Shown one piece after another: positions 42,994-51,765 of a DNA stretch of 64,000 nt (position 1 is the first letter of the stretch; each line of letters opens with the position of its first letter). The position numbers were made by a program, and so were the translations under genes. The stretch spans positions 1,609,001 through 1,673,000 of the forward strand of contig NZ_CP067100.1 of assembly GCF_016616235.1 (NCBI RefSeq). Direction: 5' to 3'. This DNA comes from Bradyrhizobium diazoefficiens (GTDB lineage Bacteria; Pseudomonadota; Alphaproteobacteria; Rhizobiales; Xanthobacteraceae). The notes under the pieces are model-generated. The model had not been told where the DNA came from. It made no database searches and saw only the letters and a program-made list of their open reading frames with translations.

Positions 42994-43551
42994 GTCTTCC
43001 GCACGCCTTTTCGAAATCCCAACGGGCCGCAGCGGCAAGCAGTTCCGGAAGGGCTATTGCCGAGCTTGGAACAGCCGGGAATTGAGCTGGTTGGCGAGCG
43101 GGACCGTGGAGACGCTTGCATGATCGAGACCGAGACTCGCTGGGAGAAATGCCCACGCGGCGGCGCTTGGCCGATTGCTGCGAGACTGCAGCGGGGTCGT
43201 CTCCGCAGCCGCAAGTCCGGTTCAGGTGCGCGAGGTGTCACGCCAACGAAGCCGGTCGGCTACGCCGCAGGCCGGTGCGTCACTCCATGGTCCGGGATCT
43301 GGACGCAGCCTAACCCGGTGCTCCCAACGGAAACCGAGCTGGCACTCTTTGCCGGCTACGAGAGGACCTCGCATCCCTCGGCGCCATGGCTGATCGTCGT
43401 GCGAGTGCTGCGGCGCGGCAAATTCCAAGTCTTGCGAAGAGCCAGTCCGAATGTAGACTAGTTTAGCCTGGATTTTACGCCGCTTTAACAATGTTGAATT
43501 CGGCGCCTTTACCATTGCAAAACGGCTGCTTTTCCTTTTGGGGGGTCTGCC
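42994..43551. other. 558-bp stretch with no supported gene
   Basis: Long frames run through it but lack recognisable domains and overlap the PolX gene on the opposite strand. The last 60 bp before 43552 are AT-richer (TTTAACAATGTTGAATTC, TTTACCATTGC) and probably contain the promoter of the following, broken gene. Confidence 0.4.
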
Positions 43552-43753
43552 ATGTTCGATCGGGCAACGACCGCGCTGTTGCGCGCTGTCCTCGACGAGG
43601 TCTGCGAAGACGTTTCGCGCTCCGAATCTGGCACACGCGCCCACGTGGCGTCCAGGATACTGGAAGCCGCCGCGGAAAGGTGACACTTCGCCGGACCGGC
43701 TCAAGCAGATCGGCCGCGAGGCTCTCCACGACGCGCCGACCATGTGGCGATAG
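43552..43753 (+). pseudogene. small conserved gene with a frameshift
   Basis: ATG 43552 gives MFDRATTALLRAVLDEVCED then VSRSESGTRAHVASRILEAA and stops at 43681. The next frame continues GDTSPDRLKQIGREALHDAPTMWR to a stop at 43753. The two parts read together as one family protein of about 67 residues often seen in Bradyrhizobium. The break is at GAAAGGTGAC near 43680. Confidence 0.6.
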
Positions 43754-43770
43754 CGGGGAGGGAAGGGGGC

Positions 43771-43960
43771 GTGAACTTCCAGGTCACGGTGCTCAAGATC
43801 CTGGTGAGTTATCCGGACGGTTTCGCCGTTATGGCGGACCTCAAGCGCGACATGGCCATTCTTGCGACGAGCGGACGGGATTGGGCTGAGCGCACCAAGC
43901 GGCTCGCCGCGCGCGTACCGGACCTCGACATCTTCTCGCAAGGGCTGGACGCGTTTGACC
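43771..43960 (+). pseudogene. 5' fragment of a winged-helix-like gene
   Basis: GTG 43771 starts VNFQVTVLKILVSYPDGFAV then MADLKRDMAILATSGRDWAE and RTKRLAARVPDLDIFSQGL. It resembles the N-terminus of a small winged-helix protein known in Bradyrhizobium next to the preceding gene. After LDIFSQGL the plus strand becomes the complement of SRAP sequence, so the C-terminus is lost. Confidence 0.5.
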
Positions 43961-43961
43961 T

Positions 43962-44123
43962 CGGCGTTTGGATCGCAAGTCAGAAAACCGAAGAGGTCGG
44001 CCGTGATCTCGCCTTCCATGGCCTTCCGGACAGACGTCCAGTTGGTCCAGAGGCCGGCAAACGCTAGGAGTGGGCGGCTCGCGTCGCGTCGACGTTTTTC
44101 GTCATCGAATAGAGATCGCACAA
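43962..44123 (-). pseudogene. internally deleted SRAP fragment (copy 2)
   Basis: TTG 44123 gives CDLYSMTKNVDAT in one frame; the next frame gives SRPLLAFAGLWTNW then ITADLFGFLTCDPNAEV. These are the N-terminus and a middle segment of SRAP, with roughly 100 or more residues missing between them. The initiator ATG has become TTG and the C-terminus is gone. Confidence 0.65.
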
Positions 44124-44125
44124 GG

Positions 44126-44464
44126 TCACGTCTCCGGAGCGGAGTGGGGCCGCTGTGTTAATTGGAGAAGGGTCGCCGCAGGACGCCGACCAGCCTTAGC
44201 ACATTTGCTGCACCGGAGACGGCTGGCCAGGTCGTGCACGAAGGTGGTCGGCGGGTGAGGAAGGGCGGCCAGATCGACATCCCGGCGTGTCTTGCAGCGG
44301 GAGCATTCGATCTCAAGCCAAGTGTAGCCGCCGTTGACCGCTTGATCGACGCTCGGCGATGGGTCGATGGGCTCACCGTCCGCCCACATCCGTTCGTTCC
44401 AGCTCTCGCAAAGCAATCGGTCCGCTTGGCGGATAAGTGCGTTGCCTTTGCTGCGGGCTATCAA
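44126..44464 (-). CDS. zinc-ribbon protein paired with SRAP (copy 2)
   Basis: A 112-residue paralogue of the protein at 40500-40868: LLCESWNERMWADGEPIDPSPSVDQAVNGGYTWLEIECSRC then PHPPTTFVHDLASRLRCSKCAKAGRRPAATLLQL. Both CxxC pairs are kept. It directly precedes an SRAP remnant, so this is a second copy of the same two-gene unit. Confidence 0.65.
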   Translation of the reverse strand: MIARSKGNALIRQADRLLCESWNERMWADGEPIDPSPSVDQAVNGGYTWLEIECSRCKTRRDVDLAALPHPPTTFVHDLASRLRCSKCAKAGRRPAATLLQLTQRPHSAPET

Positions 44465-45034
44465 AGCGCCGCTAGGCCAGATACGCTGTGCGCCGATAAG
44501 AAAACAGGGCCTCCGAAATAGTGGGTTTAGCGATGTATCGGTCTATTGACTCGAACCCCCGACAGATCACCGCATAGCCACAGCGATCCTTCGCCGGCTC
44601 TTGTGCCTGCGCGATCCGAAGCCACGGTCACCCCCGCTGTTGGGGGATTGTGTTGAAAAAGCCCCGTCCGGCGTTGGGGCCAATTTTTTAAGAGCCGTGG
44701 GTGCGATCGTCGTTTTGGCACGTGGGGACCGCTTTGACTTGTGCGGATTCATTCGTAAGCGCTGTTCAGCGGCCACCTACCGGACTGTGGGTCTACGGTC
44801 TGGTTTCGACCGTTGGGCTTAGAATGAACACAGTGCGTACTGCTATCATGGGGCCGGTGCGTCGGCTTGAGGTCTTCACCAGAGCTGGTCGTCGGCGAAC
44901 AATGGCTGTGTCTTCACAACCTGAGATAGTGACCTCATGGTAAGTGCCAGCCGAAATCCGCGAACCGGGAGATACGGCGTGACAGGTCGATCACGATGAT
45001 CGTCCGTAGCGACACCGCGCGGGCACAACGGTTT
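44465..45034. other. 570-bp stretch with no supported gene
   Basis: Frames are short and without recognisable motifs on both strands. No strong hairpin or tRNA was found. It appears to be decayed island DNA. Confidence 0.4.
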
Positions 45035-45856
45035 TCACCCGAGCTGCTCCGGCACTTGCTCGATTTCTTGCCGCTTCTCGATCTTCCCGCGATACCATCC
45101 ACCGACTTCGACAGTCACCTTAGTTATTCGCAGGGCGATCGCGGTCGACAAAAGCATGAAGCCAATGTACCGCATCGCATCCATTATTGCAGGTGACAGC
45201 CAGACGAAATCGACGCCGGTCTTGACGGTGGCAGGCATGTATTTCTGAAATTGTTCTTCAAAGTGATCGTAACCGGCTCCCGGCACCAGGTGATCTAGCT
45301 GCCTCACCGTGACGATTCTTTGGGCCAGAAGCCCGTACGAAGCATCGCTATCGAGCGGTCCGTCGATGTCGTAAGTGTCCAACCACTCCTTCAAATACCG
45401 ACATTTGTCCTTGTCGAACGGTATCAGGAGCGCCCGGATGGAGACGTTCTTGTCATCGGTGCAATTGTGCGAATATGTCGCACCGTAGATTTCTCGTGCG
45501 GCCGTGAGCGCTGACACGACGTGGGAAACTGCATCTCTTTGGGTCTTGTCCAGGCGACTGTTGGTGTATTCGATCGAACTGGCGAAGAGACCTACCGCGC
45601 CGACGAAAAGATAGACGTAGTCGATATACCTCGGCACGTCGGGGCCGTGCTGCTTGCGAAAGAAAAAGAACCAGCAATGGCACGCGACGAGACTGACGCC
45701 GAAAGCTACGAGTATGCTGGCGGGAACGGAAAGTCCCAGTAAACGACCTAGCCAACCGAGACCGGCAGCCAAGATCATCAGCAATACGACGATCAACGGC
45801 ATTTCTTCGTAAGGGGAAAATGCCCGCATTCGGCTACGCTCCGGCTTCGCTATCAC
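45035..45856 (-). CDS. four-helix membrane protein of unknown function
   Basis: A 273-residue protein with hydrophobic helices at about residues 20-42, 44-66, 78-97 and 228-248. The soluble segment between the third and fourth helix (residues 100-225) contains three cysteines (SHNCTDDKN, DKDKCRYLKEWL) and could be periplasmic. The C-terminus is charged (RGKIEKRQEIEQVPEQLG). No family is recognised. It stands alone in the decay zone and its base composition is lower in GC than the core genes. Confidence 0.6.
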   Translation of the reverse strand: MIAKPERSRMRAFSPYEEMPLIVVLLMILAAGLGWLGRLLGLSVPASILVAFGVSLVACHCWFFFFRKQHGPDVPRYIDYVYLFVGAVGLFASSIEYTNSRLDKTQRDAVSHVVSALTAAREIYGATYSHNCTDDKNVSIRALLIPFDKDKCRYLKEWLDTYDIDGPLDSDASYGLLAQRIVTVRQLDHLVPGAGYDHFEEQFQKYMPATVKTGVDFVWLSPAIMDAMRYIGFMLLSTAIALRITKVTVEVGGWYRGKIEKRQEIEQVPEQLG

Positions 45857-46174
45857 TTACATATACTAATCAGAGCGCAAAGGCAGTTGGGAGATCGACC
45901 GATTGGCGGATGTCGCAGACTGTCCTCCGAGTGAGCACGGGCGAGTGAACGTCTGCAGTTGCCGGTCGGATTGTCGCGGGAGCCTACGGTCGCGGCCGAT
46001 CTCCGGTTCGGGGGCGAGCCCCGTGGGGGAATGTTCCTGAGCGGCCTCGGATGTGGTCCCATCGAGCGCGACGAGCGGACCTTTCAATTCGCCTCCCATG
46101 AATGAGGCTCGCCGGCGGTATTACCGTTGAAAGAGCGAGCTGCATCGGATGCAGCCGGACCCGGGCAGAAAATC
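45857..46174. other. 318-bp gap, no supported gene
   Basis: A minus-strand frame reads LVALDGTTSEAAQEH, which faintly resembles transposase sequence, but it is too short and lacks catalytic residues to call. Nothing else is seen. Confidence 0.35.
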
Positions 46175-46444
46175 ATGATCAAGAGATCTCTCGTCACCTA
46201 CGTCCTGATCTCCGCGTTCTTCCTTTACGGCAATGGGGTGCGTTCAGCTTCCGTGGCTCCTCCCGCGGGAGAGCATGGCATGGTCGTAACGGCGCAGCAT
46301 TTGGCTTCGGCGGTGGGAGCCGATGTTTTGAAGAACGGCGGTCATGCGATCGATGCGGCGGTCGCGATCGGCTACGCACTGGCCGTTGTGTATCCCGCAG
46401 CCGGCAACTTCGAAATCGCGGTGACGCGAACCTGCCGGGACTGA
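46175..46444 (+). pseudogene. 5' fragment of gamma-glutamyltransferase
   Basis: A signal peptide (LVTYVLISAFFLYGNGVRSA) is followed by MVVTAQHLASAVGADVLKNG then GHAIDAAVAIGYALAVVYPAAGN, a distinctive gamma-glutamyltransferase N-terminal region. Homology stops there, followed by unrelated FEIAVTRTCRD. The catalytic threonine region in the second half of the enzyme is absent. Confidence 0.75.
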
Positions 46445-46449
46445 ATTAG

Positions 46450-46720
46450 TGTCAGGGATCTGATGCGAATAGCTACGTCGGGGCGCTGAGGCGAACGGGT
46501 TGATCCACAAGGTCGGGACGCTTTCGCCGGGTAAGCAAGCTGACATCGTATTGCTCCGAGCCGACGCTGTGAACGTGCCACCGGTCAACGATTTGACGGG
46601 GGCCGTAGTGTCCGGCACGGACGTAAGCAACGTGGACACCGTCTTGGTTGCCGGGCGGGTCGTCAAGCGTTCAGGTCGTCTCTACGCCATGGTCTACGCT
46701 GCTCGAGATCGCGTGTTCGC
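46450..46720 (+). pseudogene. 3' fragment of an amidohydrolase
   Basis: LMRIATSG in one frame and AEANGLIHKVGTLSPGKQAD then IVLLRADAVNVPPVNDLTGA in the next match the C-terminal part of cytosine-deaminase-like amidohydrolases. A base is missing near TCGGGGCGCTGAGG (about 46480). The catalytic domain is gone; only the C-terminal beta-sandwich region VDTVLVAGRVVKRSGRL remains. It lies just after the gamma-glutamyltransferase fragment, so two unrelated enzymes are fused by deletion. Confidence 0.65.
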
Positions 46721-46935
46721 CAAAGCCGAGGTTCCGTGTGGTGTTGCCGACACTTTGCTGGTCGGCATCTTTTTGCCCGCCATCCCGCGGCTCACTAGAC
46801 TAGCTGGCCTCGCAGCTCCGACCCAGATTTCAGGAATGATTTTCCCTTAAAGTTGCAGGCCGGGATTGTGTGCGATGCATTGTTGTGATCAACTAGTGAT
46901 TGCATGTGCCATGCAATCACCCCAAGGAGGATGTC

Positions 46936-48714
46936 TTGAATATCAAGATCTGCGTTGGGTTACAGAAGAGCGCACGTTGCTTCCTTACGGTGCTGGCGCT
47001 GACATCCGTGGGTCAAGGCGCGAACGCTGGCACTACCCTGCCCACGAACGTCATGTCGACCTGCTCCTTCACGTCGCAGGAATTCAGCGCGATATTCGAA
47101 GCCGGCAGCGTCTCGAATAACGGCGGCGTTCGGCCGGCGAACAGTTTCTCGTTCGCACCGAATTCGCTGTGTTCGTTCTATAAGTGGGCCGAACAGATGT
47201 TTCTCTGGGTGGGTTCGCCGGTGCCATCGCGACTGGGCAGCGGCTCCCACGTATTCGAATCCTCCATCTTCTTTGCCGTCTCGCCGCTCGATTCGAACGG
47301 TCAGCGCAATCTTATTCCCGCCGCGCCAGGGCGCTCCTTGCCGTTCCTGTCCTCCATCTCGCAGCGCGGAAGCAGAGGACAGGAAGTCGTGTTCGATAGC
47401 AAAGGAAAAGTGCACGACGTCATTCATCTGGCTGTCGGCGCGAACGGCAAGCTGCTGGCGCGCGACAAGGCGGGCCAGTCGGTCGAGATAGAGCGGATTC
47501 AGGCGTCTCCAGACGGCAAGCCGGTCTTGTTCGACCGGTCGAACAAACAGATCGAATTCCAGGGGACGCCGGGAGGCGCGCCCATCTTGTTCAGCGACCG
47601 GGGCACACCTCTGGGCTTGCGGCCGGATACCGTGCTGGTGAACGGGCGTCCTCGTCTGGTGACGTCGTCGGGCGCGGTGATCGAGACCGAAGAGAGCCAA
47701 GCGGGCGGTGGCGCGTTGATGGCGCAGAACGGATCGCTGGTCTTCTATCTGCTCCAGGTGAACGATGTATGGGCTTACTTCAACACGGGAATGAACGACA
47801 ATAAGATCACCAATCCCATTCCGTCGACATTCCCGACCACGGGCGCCACTCTCGGCCAGATCAACACCGTCGCGCAACAGGCGCCGGCGCCGTTCAAGCA
47901 GTCCGCCTTCCCAGATAGCGTCGCGATGGCCGTGGAGATCAAGTCGTCATGGATCGACGCGACCGGCCTTGCAAACCCGGGCGACTACATCACCATTGAC
48001 GCGACGATTCCGACCTACGATCCACCATTGACGCAGCCCAACAACACCAAATCGATGCAGTCAGGAACAAAACCGACCAAACTGGCGCTGCTCGGCATCC
48101 ACATCGTGGGCAGCACGCTCGGCCATCCGGAAATGCTGTGGGCCACGTTCGAGCACATCAACAACGCTCCCAATCCGCAATATACGTTCACCACGACGTC
48201 GGGCACAGTAGGCACACAGCCGGCAGATGGACCTAGCGGCTGGGTGTTGTCGTCGACCGGCGCAGCGGCTGCCAATCCGAACAACCAGCGAATAATTCCG
48301 AACGGCACCACCCTCGGTGTGGTCCCCGGCCAAACGATCGGTCCAAGCGACATTGTTCGGATCGCGCCCTGGGGCACTGCCGCGAACGATCCCAATTTTA
48401 CCGCCAACAACACCGACATCGTTTCGCTCAACCACAACGTCATGGGGCTGCTGGCCGCGGGCGACGTGCGCCGGAACTACCTCCAGGTCGGCACGACTTG
48501 GGTTGCGAACGGCGGCCTGCCAAGCAAAGGTTCGGTGGTCGGCACGCCGCAACTGGCTAACTCGACGATGGAAACCTTCCTCCAATTCGGCAGCTGCTTC
48601 GGATGTCATACCGATACCGACGGCAGCGGCATGCTCGGTACGCAGGCTAATCCAGATGGCTTTCGCGGCGGCCTCAGCCACATCTGGGCTGCGATGCAGC
48701 CGCTGTTTCGCTGA
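46936..48714 (+). CDS. secreted protein with a C-terminal CxxCH haem-binding motif
   Basis: A 592-residue exported protein. I chose TTG 46936 because AAGGAGG lies 7 bases upstream; it then has a signal peptide ending near ANAGTT. The central part is a long, beta-rich, Gly/Asn-rich domain with no family I recognise. The C-terminus has FGSCFGCHTDTDGSG, a single c-type haem motif (CxxCH), with no obvious distal Met motif. It is likely a periplasmic redox partner or electron acceptor. It is followed on the same strand by a YCF48-like propeller. Confidence 0.75.
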   Translation: MNIKICVGLQKSARCFLTVLALTSVGQGANAGTTLPTNVMSTCSFTSQEFSAIFEAGSVSNNGGVRPANSFSFAPNSLCSFYKWAEQMFLWVGSPVPSRLGSGSHVFESSIFFAVSPLDSNGQRNLIPAAPGRSLPFLSSISQRGSRGQEVVFDSKGKVHDVIHLAVGANGKLLARDKAGQSVEIERIQASPDGKPVLFDRSNKQIEFQGTPGGAPILFSDRGTPLGLRPDTVLVNGRPRLVTSSGAVIETEESQAGGGALMAQNGSLVFYLLQVNDVWAYFNTGMNDNKITNPIPSTFPTTGATLGQINTVAQQAPAPFKQSAFPDSVAMAVEIKSSWIDATGLANPGDYITIDATIPTYDPPLTQPNNTKSMQSGTKPTKLALLGIHIVGSTLGHPEMLWATFEHINNAPNPQYTFTTTSGTVGTQPADGPSGWVLSSTGAAAANPNNQRIIPNGTTLGVVPGQTIGPSDIVRIAPWGTAANDPNFTANNTDIVSLNHNVMGLLAAGDVRRNYLQVGTTWVANGGLPSKGSVVGTPQLANSTMETFLQFGSCFGCHTDTDGSGMLGTQANPDGFRGGLSHIWAAMQPLFR

Positions 48715-48755
48715 GTAACTAAAACGACCGGACGAGCTGTGAAAGGGAACAGCCC

Positions 48756-50192
48756 ATGAGTACGGCAAAGGATTGGAAGTGGGTGGCGACGAACTCGCCG
48801 GTGGCCAATTCCCGGACCGACGACATTTGGTTCTTCAACGAGAAGAAAGGCTGGCTCGTGAATAGCAACGGGCAAGTCAGCCAAACCTTGGACGGCGGCC
48901 ATACCTGGACCCCTCGGAAATTCATCGATCCGAATACCAACGGCTTTCCGTATCTGCGTTGTACGGGTTGGGCAAACGAGCAAGTCGGCTGGGTCGGCGC
49001 AGTTACGACGTTCGACGCCGGTAACAAAGACTTCTTGAAAATTCTGCTGCATAGAACCGTCGATGGCGGAGCAACCTGGGACAATATTTCGAACATGCCC
49101 GACAGCTCACCTGCTGGCATTTGCGGCATGTCAGTCGTCAACGAGAAGGTCGTCTACGGAGCCGGAACTAACGATCCGAACCTGCCGGGCCCGGGGCTTG
49201 TCAAGACCACGGATGGCGGCGGGACCTGGACGCACACGGATCTCAGCCAGCATGCCGACAACTTGATCGACGTGTATTTTTCCGATGAGAACACCGGATG
49301 GATCGTCGGCGGGAAAAAGGAATCTTCGTGCCCCGCTGTCAAGCCTGGCTACGAAACGCATCCGCAATATTCGCAGCTAAAGCCGGTGGTTCTAATGACG
49401 GCCGACGGAGGCGCCACATGGGTCAACAAGGCCGCAGGCGTTGCCGGTTTTGATTGTGGCGAGTGGGGCTGGAAGATTCAATTTGTGGACGCCATGACGG
49501 GGTTTGTATCACTCGAGAACTTCTCTACGGCAGCAATTCTCAAGACGACGGATGGAGGAGAGACCTGGGTGCGGTTGCCGGTCGTCGACAGCGCCGGTCA
49601 GTCCATCAACATGGACCTCGAGGGCGTCGGTTTCATTGATGCGCAATCCGGCTGGGTCGGCGGATGGGCCGACAATTTCGAGGGCCTCTTCAACAGCCTG
49701 TCCGTAGACGGCGGCAAGTCCTGGACCGCACAAAACAACGTGCCGGGCAATTCGAATAGCGATCCGAGAATTAAGATCAACCGGTACCGGCTGCTAGGCA
49801 GCCCCGCTTCGACGGGGTATTGCAGCGGAGCAAAGGTTTACAAGCGCGCGGACCTCGCCGCACTCGACGCCGTGGTGGCCGCCGCGGGGATCTCCACCCC
49901 GCAATCACCGGGTCTGGCGCTGTCCCACACCTCCAATTTCAGCAGCCGTTCCGTCGAAATCACCTATGTGCTCCCGCAAGACACCAAAAGCGTGTTCGTG
50001 GGGATTTGGAATCACTTCGCCTTTCACGTGCGCACACTTGTCGACGGTGAAAGCCAGCGCGCTGGAAGGCACACCGTCACATGGGACGGCTCTGACGATA
50101 AGGGAAGGCCTCTGGGCGGCGATCTCTACATCTGCCGAATGTCCGTCGACGGCAAAACAGGAGAAAGCCAGTCGGTTCGGTTGCCCAAATAG
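48756..50192 (+). CDS. YCF48-like beta-propeller protein
   Basis: A 478-residue protein with six BNR/YCF48 repeats of the kind DGGxTW: LDGGHTWTP, VDGGATWDN, TDGGGTWTH, ADGGATWVN, TDGGETWVR, VDGGKSWTA. A C-terminal FlgD/Ig-like domain contains HTVTWDGSDDKGRPLGGDLYICRMSVDG. No signal peptide is apparent at MSTAKDWKW, which is odd for a protein next to a secreted one. Such propellers assist assembly or bind glycans or metals. Its neighbours suggest a role with the redox cluster. Confidence 0.82.
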   Translation: MSTAKDWKWVATNSPVANSRTDDIWFFNEKKGWLVNSNGQVSQTLDGGHTWTPRKFIDPNTNGFPYLRCTGWANEQVGWVGAVTTFDAGNKDFLKILLHRTVDGGATWDNISNMPDSSPAGICGMSVVNEKVVYGAGTNDPNLPGPGLVKTTDGGGTWTHTDLSQHADNLIDVYFSDENTGWIVGGKKESSCPAVKPGYETHPQYSQLKPVVLMTADGGATWVNKAAGVAGFDCGEWGWKIQFVDAMTGFVSLENFSTAAILKTTDGGETWVRLPVVDSAGQSINMDLEGVGFIDAQSGWVGGWADNFEGLFNSLSVDGGKSWTAQNNVPGNSNSDPRIKINRYRLLGSPASTGYCSGAKVYKRADLAALDAVVAAAGISTPQSPGLALSHTSNFSSRSVEITYVLPQDTKSVFVGIWNHFAFHVRTLVDGESQRAGRHTVTWDGSDDKGRPLGGDLYICRMSVDGKTGESQSVRLPK

Positions 50193-50266
50193 GCCATGCC
50201 CCTGGTCGGTTGCCGTGGGGACGATCACATGCGGTTTGAGTCAATGAGCGAAGACAGGAGTATCCG

Positions 50267-50524
50267 ATGGCGGTGACTTGGGAGACGATCAAGGCTTACT
50301 TCACCGATATGGACGTCGATCACATGAAGCGCGTATCGGTTAATTGGCCGAAGGTCCTCGATTTGCACGACGAGACAAGTGTTCTCTATTACGCCACGCA
50401 GGTTCATGCCTCCGTCGACAGCGGACGCATGCCAATCGGCGAGCCACGCTGGACTCCGCAAATGGTGGCGGACTTCCTAGATTGGTGGCAAAGTCAGGCT
50501 CCGGGTGCCAAGCCGATTGTGTAA
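50267..50524 (+). CDS. small hypothetical protein of the redox cluster
   Basis: An 85-residue acidic protein (TWETIKAYFTDMDVDHMKRV, FLDWWQSQAPGAKPIV). No cysteine and no membrane segment. It starts 74 bp after the propeller gene and is on the same strand. The WTPQMVADFLDWW segment looks like an amphipathic interaction helix. I do not recognise a family. Confidence 0.5.
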   Translation: MAVTWETIKAYFTDMDVDHMKRVSVNWPKVLDLHDETSVLYYATQVHASVDSGRMPIGEPRWTPQMVADFLDWWQSQAPGAKPIV

Positions 50525-50596
50525 CGGCACGGCCCTTCGCGCGCGCCGACACTGCCGGGAAACGGTTGTTGAGACACTTTGAGCGCTGGTGTCCGG

Positions 50597-51526
50597 ATGA
50601 GCGCGCTCTGCGGAGCTTGTAGGAACAAGGAGATGTCGTCCGGACCGGATCAAAGCAATTGGTACATGCAGGGCATTCAACAAGCCGAGCAGAATGGGCT
50701 CATCCATTATGCGTACAAAAAGGCCGCCAGTTGGTTCGTCGATTCAGATGACTACGGTCACATTTGTCGTGACGATGGGACGCCACTTCTACTGAAGTAT
50801 ACAAACACACGGCCACTTTCATTCATCGCTAGACAAATCCTTACTCTGTACAGGAACAACGCAGATGTCCGATTTCTGGAGTTGGGACCAGGGGCCGGCG
50901 TCGCGTGTGCAACCGTTGATCGCCTTCTACATCGTGCAAGAATCGATACCATCTCCCTGACGCCTCTCAACCCCTATTTGAGATTCCGTTGGGATGATGT
51001 GTACGATCACTTGGCGGAACCAAATTCGCGCGAGAAGTGCTTTCTACGTTTTTATAGTTCTTGTCGCACCCCATTCGTGCAGAAACAATACATAGGACAG
51101 TTTCCGCGAGAGGTCAGCCTTCCAAAAGAGAGCTATCATTTCATCTACGAAAACCATGGCGCGATCTTTTATAACTTTCATCCACATCGAAATAGCGACA
51201 TGATGGAGCTTTCTGCAGTGTCGATCTTCGCGGCTCTGTCGCTTTTGCGACGCGATGGAACGATGTTGATCATGGCCTCTGACGGCCGGCACAGATTGGA
51301 GGACGTCCTCGAATCAATTACGGCCGACACGGATGTAATTGTGACCTGCGAGCGAACATCCGCCTACCATAGCTTTCCCTGCATTGTAGCGAGAAACGAG
51401 AGTCCGCTGTCGATGCGTCTTCGCGGGGGCGATACAGCCTTATTGTCAAGATCGGAAGGAGTATTGCGACTAGATGCGCAAACGTTCCAAGAATCCATTT
51501 CGCGAATTTGTCGACTGCGATATTAA
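50597..51526 (+). CDS. methyltransferase-like protein
   Basis: A 309-residue protein (ATG 50597; a TTG at 50579 and ATG 50633 are alternatives). The SAM-binding motif is ADVRFLELGPGAGVACATVDRLL, followed by an acidic strand. The rest (YENHGAIFYNFHPHRNSDMM) is unusual for a known family. It has many Phe, Tyr and AT-rich codons, and its base composition is clearly lower in GC than the surrounding genes, which suggests recent transfer. An IS66 element lies 240 bp downstream. Confidence 0.55.
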   Translation: MSALCGACRNKEMSSGPDQSNWYMQGIQQAEQNGLIHYAYKKAASWFVDSDDYGHICRDDGTPLLLKYTNTRPLSFIARQILTLYRNNADVRFLELGPGAGVACATVDRLLHRARIDTISLTPLNPYLRFRWDDVYDHLAEPNSREKCFLRFYSSCRTPFVQKQYIGQFPREVSLPKESYHFIYENHGAIFYNFHPHRNSDMMELSAVSIFAALSLLRRDGTMLIMASDGRHRLEDVLESITADTDVIVTCERTSAYHSFPCIVARNESPLSMRLRGGDTALLSRSEGVLRLDAQTFQESISRICRLRY

Positions 51527-51765
51527 GCCTGGCATAGATCAAACCCGCTGGTCCATGGATCTGAAGCGACATCCGCGGCGCCAAAATGCCTGGTTGCTCC
51601 TATCGTCTGCATCGGTCGAAGGGGCTCCGCGTCGCTGCGGATGCCCGCGCGAAGGCCACCGTGCATCGATCTCGATACCGCCGATTTGGTACGCATACGA
51701 CGAAGGCCGCCTGATTGACGCGTGCGCGCGAGCACGGCGAGTTCTACGATGGCGTTGCGTGAAGG

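Noticed and set aside
41419..43461. 680-residue plus-strand open frame
   Set aside because: Complement of the PolX halves; no recognisable domain.
45866..46099. Possible transposase remnant (LVALDGTTSEAAQ)
   Set aside because: Too short and without catalytic residues or flanking inverted repeats.
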